DNA of 64,000 nt, from the NCBI GenBank assembly GCA_004352715.1, contig SCFE01000086.1:84325-148324 (forward strand). The letters are read 5' to 3'. The position numbers and the translations under genes were made by a program. Origin of the DNA: Hofstenia miamia. Its lineage: Eukaryota; Xenacoelomorpha; Acoela. The notes beneath the pieces were generated by a model. That model saw only the letters and a list, made by a program, of their open reading frames with translations. It was not told the DNA's origin and made no database searches. Below, one piece after another: positions 59,296 to 64,000 of the stretch (position 1 is its first letter; each line of letters opens with the position of its first letter).

Positions 59296-62200
59296 AAAAT
59301 ATGGTTGCAATATAATAAAAATGTCTACATTGTAAATCTTGAATATTTTGTTCTAACATAATTTTCAAAGAATTCCCTTAATATTCTCTTGAGAATTCGA
59401 TGAGTTAAATAAGGGTCTACATCAGTGTTTATAATCATGTAGCTTGCTGAATACACTATCATATCAAAATAATATGATAAATAGAAAATTTTACTAGATT
59501 TCAGAATTTTTAAAAGATCCAAAAGTAATTTATTGCTACAAGAAAAAGGTACAAAAAAACTATAAACTACAAAACTACAAAACGCTATTTACAAATATAA
59601 TAAATATATATAATATTAAAATGCGTGTGTATGTGTGTGTATGTGTGTTGTGTGCGTGTGCATTTTATACAAAATTTTCAAATGAAAAATATTGCGTTTT
59701 GTCCTATATTATTTATTAAGTTTAGAAAATCGTTTCTGTTTGAGTTGAGGCTTCTAGCATTGAAATAAACAAATTTATAGTTATTACATTAGTTTTTTAG
59801 TTTATTTTCTATTTGCGATTCTTCTAGAATTGGTCCTGGGTTGAGTTTAATATCTCCTGAAAGTAGTAATCTTATGGAATAAAAATAGTTTTTGAGGTGA
59901 TTAAGAAGAAGGGTACTAAATTTAACAGTATATGCAAAATATGTTAAATGGGGATGTTTTGAAGCATGTGGATGTGGATTTATATAATATAGAGGTACAT
60001 TTTGTAACATTACATAGATAACTAAATCATATATAATAAAATTTTCCTTTTTTCTGTACATGTTCATGATAATTCAGATGAAGGAGGCGTCGGAAGAAGA
60101 GTTTGAAGATTTGAAGAATTGGCAGCTTTTAGATAGGTGACATTTGGAATTCGAAATGAAGAGTGAGAAATTAGTAGCTTCTTGAATGTTCCTAGAAATT
60201 TACAGTTTATAATATTTTGCTTAAATTATTCCACAAATTGCGCGTAGACACTGTGTGCGAATCCTGCTATACTTTTTGCTTAATTTGATATTTATTTATG
60301 CAATTCCTTGTTCTGTCTTTCATGGAGAAGAGGTTGTTTTAAGACATTTAAATTAAAGTATTATCGGCAAAATTTTATCATTAAGAAATAATTGTCTTTA
60401 TGATTGACGCCAGTATTGTGGAGCATAAGTAAGGGTTAATGTAATGCAACTTTAAATATGATCGATTCCATTTTCATTAGAATAAAAAGGCACATTACTA
60501 TATAATCTGATAGTATTAACCACTCTAAATTACTAGTCATAACTATTCTTAAATCTTTTATGTCATTTCCAAGAGGTATGACGAATTCATTTAAACAAAA
60601 ATCTTTAAAAATATCAATTTGGGATATTTTCATAACATTGATAATTCTTGACTTCGCAACATTATATTTGACCACATCTTGATTGCCCACTTGATGACAC
60701 TATTTATTTTATTTTGGATTTATTGCTAAGAACTAGTTGTACATGACAATTTAGTATCATTTGCAAATTACCAACACAGACTGTTACAAAATTCTGGAAG
60801 ATCGTTTTATAAATATTGAGACGAGCAGCGGTACCAAAATTTTCCCTTGTGAAACTCTGCTGGTAGTATTAATTGACGGTGACAGAGAGCCATTGATATT
60901 TATAATCTCTTTCTTTCTTTCAAATACTATTGCAATAGCTTTATAAAATATTCTTCTAATTCACATTCTGTCAATTTATTGGGAATAGTATCAAACTTAA
61001 ATTCCACAAGCTGCTGTATCATTATCAAGATTCTTATAAACTAAATGTAAACATTCCAACAAACCAAAATCATGTTGTATCGTATTAAGTCGTATTAAGA
61101 TATGTTTTAATATATGGGTATATAAAGTTGTAAAGTAGTCTTTCAAATAGAAGCGAAACTCTTGGTAAAATACTAATTGGTCTGTAGTTTGTGAACTTAG
61201 AGCAATTTCCAGATTTGAAAATTGTTACTAGATAAGATATTTTCCATAAATCAAGATACAAAAATGTTGAAATTATGTGTAAAAATATTTTCTGTAAACA
61301 TGGAACAATTTCTGCTGCAACTTAATTAAGAAAATTGGAAGTTAAGTTGTCAGATGTAGAAGTTAAAGAAGATTTCCAATCATAATTTAACCTTAAAATA
61401 TCAAAAATAGCTATGTACCAGTTTCTTAGTAAGATGATAGTTAAAATATTTGTATTAAATGAAATTCATCATTACTGGTAGTAAGAACTGAAGAAAAATA
61501 TTTGCAATGGATATATCATCTGTAGTTGTTTTATTATTTCAGTCAACATACATTGGGACAGATGAATTGGTTAAGCTTCTTAGTTATTTGAATATATCAT
61601 TTGGCGCTTGCAAAATAAGTGAATGAAGTGATAAAATTTCAATTTTGATATTTACACAGATTTTATTATTTCAAATTTACCCAACATTTTTAAGTTTTCT
61701 CCGTTTGGTAGTTTCTAGCACATTTAAACGATGTACAGGGTGTGAGGAATAGAAACCAGGAAGTCCACACATTATTCGTCGTTTTTAGGGACATAAGCAC
61801 TAATGATGTTATTCAAATTATTGTACGATTCCTTTATGCATTCACTAATATCATTTCCATGGGTTCCTGTCAGATTTTGACCGGAAGCTTAATTAAGGAT
61901 TTATTATTTATTTATTATTTTTTTATAGACCTAATGTTGTAAAATAAAAACAATAATGTACAAAATAACATTGAAAAAATTACTAATAAAAATGTTGATT
62001 GAATTAAATGCTCCGCAAGAGGGACAACAATATATCAAATGATGTGTGCAGCTGTTTGCAAGTTTTTAGTATTAGAGAATGAATATTGAATATTTGAATT
62101 GTCGATTTCAAAATTAACAGTTTATTGTCATTTTGGGTGAATGTTGCTCTTCAGAAATGCTGAGGTTTCATAACAAGCGCGCCTTTATTGTTTTTGTGTC

Positions 62201-63672
62201 TAAGCTCCATAGCTTTTTAAGTTCGACGAAATAGATTAATATTATACATGTACGATCATTTTATAATTATTTATTTGAAGGTTACAAAATTTTCATATAT
62301 TTCGAGAACTTAGGGTGTATTTTGCAAATCAAAACATTATTACAGTAACAGTGAAATTTTGTGTGTATCTGACAACATATCTGTTGTATTCACAATTGTT
62401 TGCATTTATGGCATCATTTTCAGATAAACAACAGAACTTCAAATGCCATAATATTAAGATATTTACAATTATTCGCAGGTCACTTATCGAATTCTAGATT
62501 GTATCTTTGAAAATATACATCTCTATATCTGTAACATATCGAATGTAAGCATTATATTGAAGACGCTTGAAATTAACAGATTTCAACCACTGCAATAAAG
62601 GGAAATATTTCTCACCTTATCCATCCTTCCCAGGTGACAAATTAAATGTTTTTTTGCGAAATATATTTTACTTGTTTTTATAAGTTGTGTTTTACATTTT
62701 TTAATTTTTAAAATAACGGTGAGCGTAAATTTCATTCAAATTTCAGCTTGTAAACAATACTGAAATTTTTATATAAAATCAACATAATTTTTTATTGAAA
62801 ATTGGTTTTTGCATTTCTCTAAATTTGACTTTGTTGACACATTTGTTAGATCCTTTGAAATGATCAGTTTCCAATAAACATCAAAAAAATTTCATAAAAA
62901 CTTACATCACAGCTTTAGATACATATGAATACTGTTCGTGTTGTGAATTTTCTCACTATAATATAGTATTTTCATTTAGTTGAAATTGAATTTGAATATC
63001 TAATATTTGAGATAAAATTCGTGAAGTAGATTCTAGTCATGCTAGACATAATAGCAGTTAGCGTGATGACATTATTTATTGATGTTTCTGTTACTTGAAG
63101 TTGCATGAAAAAATAAATGATCTGTTTTAACCCTTTCACTGCGTTTCATGAATTTTCAGAAATTCTCAAAAAATGTCATTTTGACACAAAAAAATCAAAA
63201 TCAATTTTTTCTTAAAAAACACTTTATTATACTGAATTACATGGAATTACACCAGATTTTGGACATTTTATTAGAAAAAAACAGGAGAGATGTGGACTGA
63301 AGTCGAATTTCGGAGTCAGACATAATGTTGGCCGTGTGACTAAAGTCGAATTTCGCAGTGAAAGAGTTAATGCACACATTTGCGCTAATAAACATCTAAA
63401 TTTAAAGCTAAATGATAAATACATTTTATGAAAACTATCAGGCAACACTGAAATTTATTTAAAATAAACTTTATGTAAATATGTTATTCTAGGAGCAACA
63501 AACTAAGTTTGATGTGCAAACTGGAGAAACCAAACAAATTGCTAAGACAACTATTGAAGAATATACTACTTTGCAAAAAGCTCTTCTAAAGGAATTTCTC
63601 GATCTTCAAATACAACACTTGAAGTCATCAGCAGATGTTCTTACCAAGTTACAAGAAGATGTTGCTTTTTAG
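56923..63672 (+). CDS. Endophilin-B-like N-BAR protein lacking SH3 (paralogue 2)
   Basis: Predicted 242-aa membrane-curving BAR protein. Exons: 56923-57066, 57584-57794, 58955-59148 and 63493-63672. Lengths of the first three (144, 211, 194) equal those of paralogue 1, with identical phases 0, 1, 0. Key segments: MPSFLDRAKQYAGEKL (amphipathic helix), LVQPNPALRAE, RRLDLDVSKNKCKKAK and TTLQKALLKEFLDLQ, then a stop. No SH3 domain and no linker follow; AATAAA lies 74 bp after the stop, so the transcript probably ends there. Intron 2 holds a long inverted repeat; intron 3 (4.3 kb) holds LINE fragments and a piggyBac-type MITE. All splice sites are GT-AG. Confidence 0.92.
57838..58437. repeat. Long inverted repeat (about 160-bp arms) in BAR intron
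   Basis: 57838-57994 is the near-complement of 58272-58437 (shared blocks AATGTGTTGAACAAATC, AAAAATGCAGTTTACAGTGG and TTGCTTAGCATGACAAGC). The spacer of about 275 bp is unique. This is a foldback or MITE-like element; when transcribed in the sense direction it would make a long hairpin in the pre-mRNA. Confidence 0.9.
59228..59293. repeat. (AT)n microsatellite
   Basis: AT array in intron 3 of the BAR gene. A TG-rich array (TGTGTGTATG type) follows at about 59625-59660. Confidence 0.95.
59700..60067 (-). mobile_element. LINE 5' ORF2 fragment with 2A-like motif
   Basis: The minus strand reads SIRLLLSGDIKLNPGP (GDIKLNPGP at 59831-59857), then, after a stop, NARSLNSNRNDFLNLINNI. A 2A-like GD(V/I)ExNPGP followed by the NARSL start of the endonuclease is typical of several APE-type LINEs. 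Lys replaces the usual Glu. Only this part of the element is present. Confidence 0.75.
60080..61600 (-). mobile_element. Degenerate LINE reverse transcriptase
   Basis: Minus-strand fragments in RT order from high to low coordinates: FTNYRPISILPRVSLLFERL near 61180, VSQGKILVPLLVSIFI near 60850, SRIINVMKISQIDIFKDF near 60630, and STRNLWNNLSKI near 60230. The last is the C-terminal WN-L box. Many stops; inactive. It lies in intron 3 of the BAR gene in antisense orientation. Confidence 0.85.
63131..63366. mobile_element. piggyBac-type MITE with TTAA duplication
   Basis: The ends CCCTTTCACTGCG and CGCAGTGAAAGAG are inverted (12 of 13), each flanked by TTAA (63127-63130 and 63367-63370), the piggyBac target. 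The 236-bp body has no transposase; it contains two near-identical AAGTCGAATTTCG blocks near the right end. It lies about 125 bp upstream of the last BAR exon. Confidence 0.88.
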
Positions 63673-63745
63673 ATTTTATGATTTTAATGTATGTAACATA
63701 CAGTTATTAATTTAATCACTCTTGCTCAATTTTGTTTCGAATACA

Positions 63746-63751
63746 AATAAA
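63746..63751 (+). terminator. Poly(A) signal AATAAA
   Basis: AATAAA 74 bp beyond the stop of BAR paralogue 2, the likely transcript end. It supports the reading that no SH3-coding exon follows. Confidence 0.6.
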
Positions 63752-64000
63752 ATTAGAAATTTTCTTTGGTGAATGACCAAATTTGTTTTATGAATGGAAT
63801 GCAAGCCATTATGTTGCAAATCAACATATATTCTCAATTTAAGTGCAGCAATCATTGATAAAATTCTCCTTGAATGATTTGTACCGGGCAACTTTTATAG
63901 GAACACCCCAAACAAAGGGTATGCATTACAAAAGAAGTTGTAAAGGAAACAATGTACTTTTTATAATGTGCTAATGGAGATTGAAAGAGAGATATTATTT

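Noticed and set aside
61735-61765. Mariner-like terminus (TACAGGGTGTGAGG)
   Set aside because: No matching second end or transposase nearby; the short match could be chance.
1-64000. CRISPR arrays, tRNA and rRNA genes, bacterial operons
   Set aside because: No regularly spaced repeat-spacer pattern, no cloverleaf with conserved boxes and no rRNA-like block was seen; the tandem units at 36.1 and 55.7 kb are contiguous and have no unique spacers.

Overview
The window is AT-rich metazoan nuclear DNA. The evidence is split genes with GT-AG introns, an animal-type repertoire (aquaporin-11/12-like, endophilin-like BAR proteins, aspartate aminotransferase) and a dense mixture of animal transposons: Polinton/Maverick, Tc1/mariner, hAT, piggyBac-type, LINE and Penelope-like. 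An invertebrate is likely, but the species cannot be fixed from sequence alone. Several scaffold gaps (three are exactly 1000 N) and single-N joins are present. At least three N joins sit between near-identical flanks, so they are unmerged overlaps and not biological duplications.

Host genes. (1) 15695-19713 (+): a complete three-exon superaquaporin (AQP11/12-like, 257 aa) whose first NPA box is degenerate (SVC). (2) 23734-28142 (-) and 56923-63672 (+): two paralogous, head-to-head four-exon genes with identical exon phases. They encode endophilin-B-like N-BAR proteins of 245 and 242 aa that stop straight after the BAR domain, with no SH3 domain. (3) 51544-53293 (-): two internal exons of aspartate aminotransferase carrying the PLP lysine; the other exons are not visible.

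Mobile DNA, left to right: AT microsatellites; a 236-bp hAT-type MITE with a perfect 8-bp target duplication (1562-1797); a decayed LINE (12.1-14.9 kb); a Penelope-like GIY-YIG remnant (15.0-15.4 kb); a transposase N-terminal relic (21.9-22.1 kb); a mariner-like element in an endophilin intron (26.5-27.3 kb); a 2.0-kb Tc1-like element with Sleeping-Beauty-style IR/DR ends (33.09-35.09 kb), split by another insertion; and a Polinton at 41.2-50.3 kb. The Polinton is present as two partial copies in the same orientation: integrase, core-like protein, major capsid, an unidentified HD-motif protein, adenain-like protease and minor capsid on the left; packaging ATPase, two small conserved proteins and integrase again on the right. 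A CGGBP1-like hAT transposase lies between them. Further right are another 8-bp-TSD MITE, mariner and hAT relics, an intronic long inverted repeat, LINE pieces (one with a 2A-like motif) and a TTAA-flanked piggyBac-type MITE.

The most unusual recurring signal is a promoter-like module found four times (33.9, 36.1-36.4, 46.7-46.85 and 55.6-55.85 kb). CCAAT boxes repeat at about 42-bp intervals; in the three copies where that side is visible they are followed by a perfect palindromic CRE. In the best copy a TATA box and an open reading frame follow, running into a gap. All four copies lie beside an N or an assembly gap.
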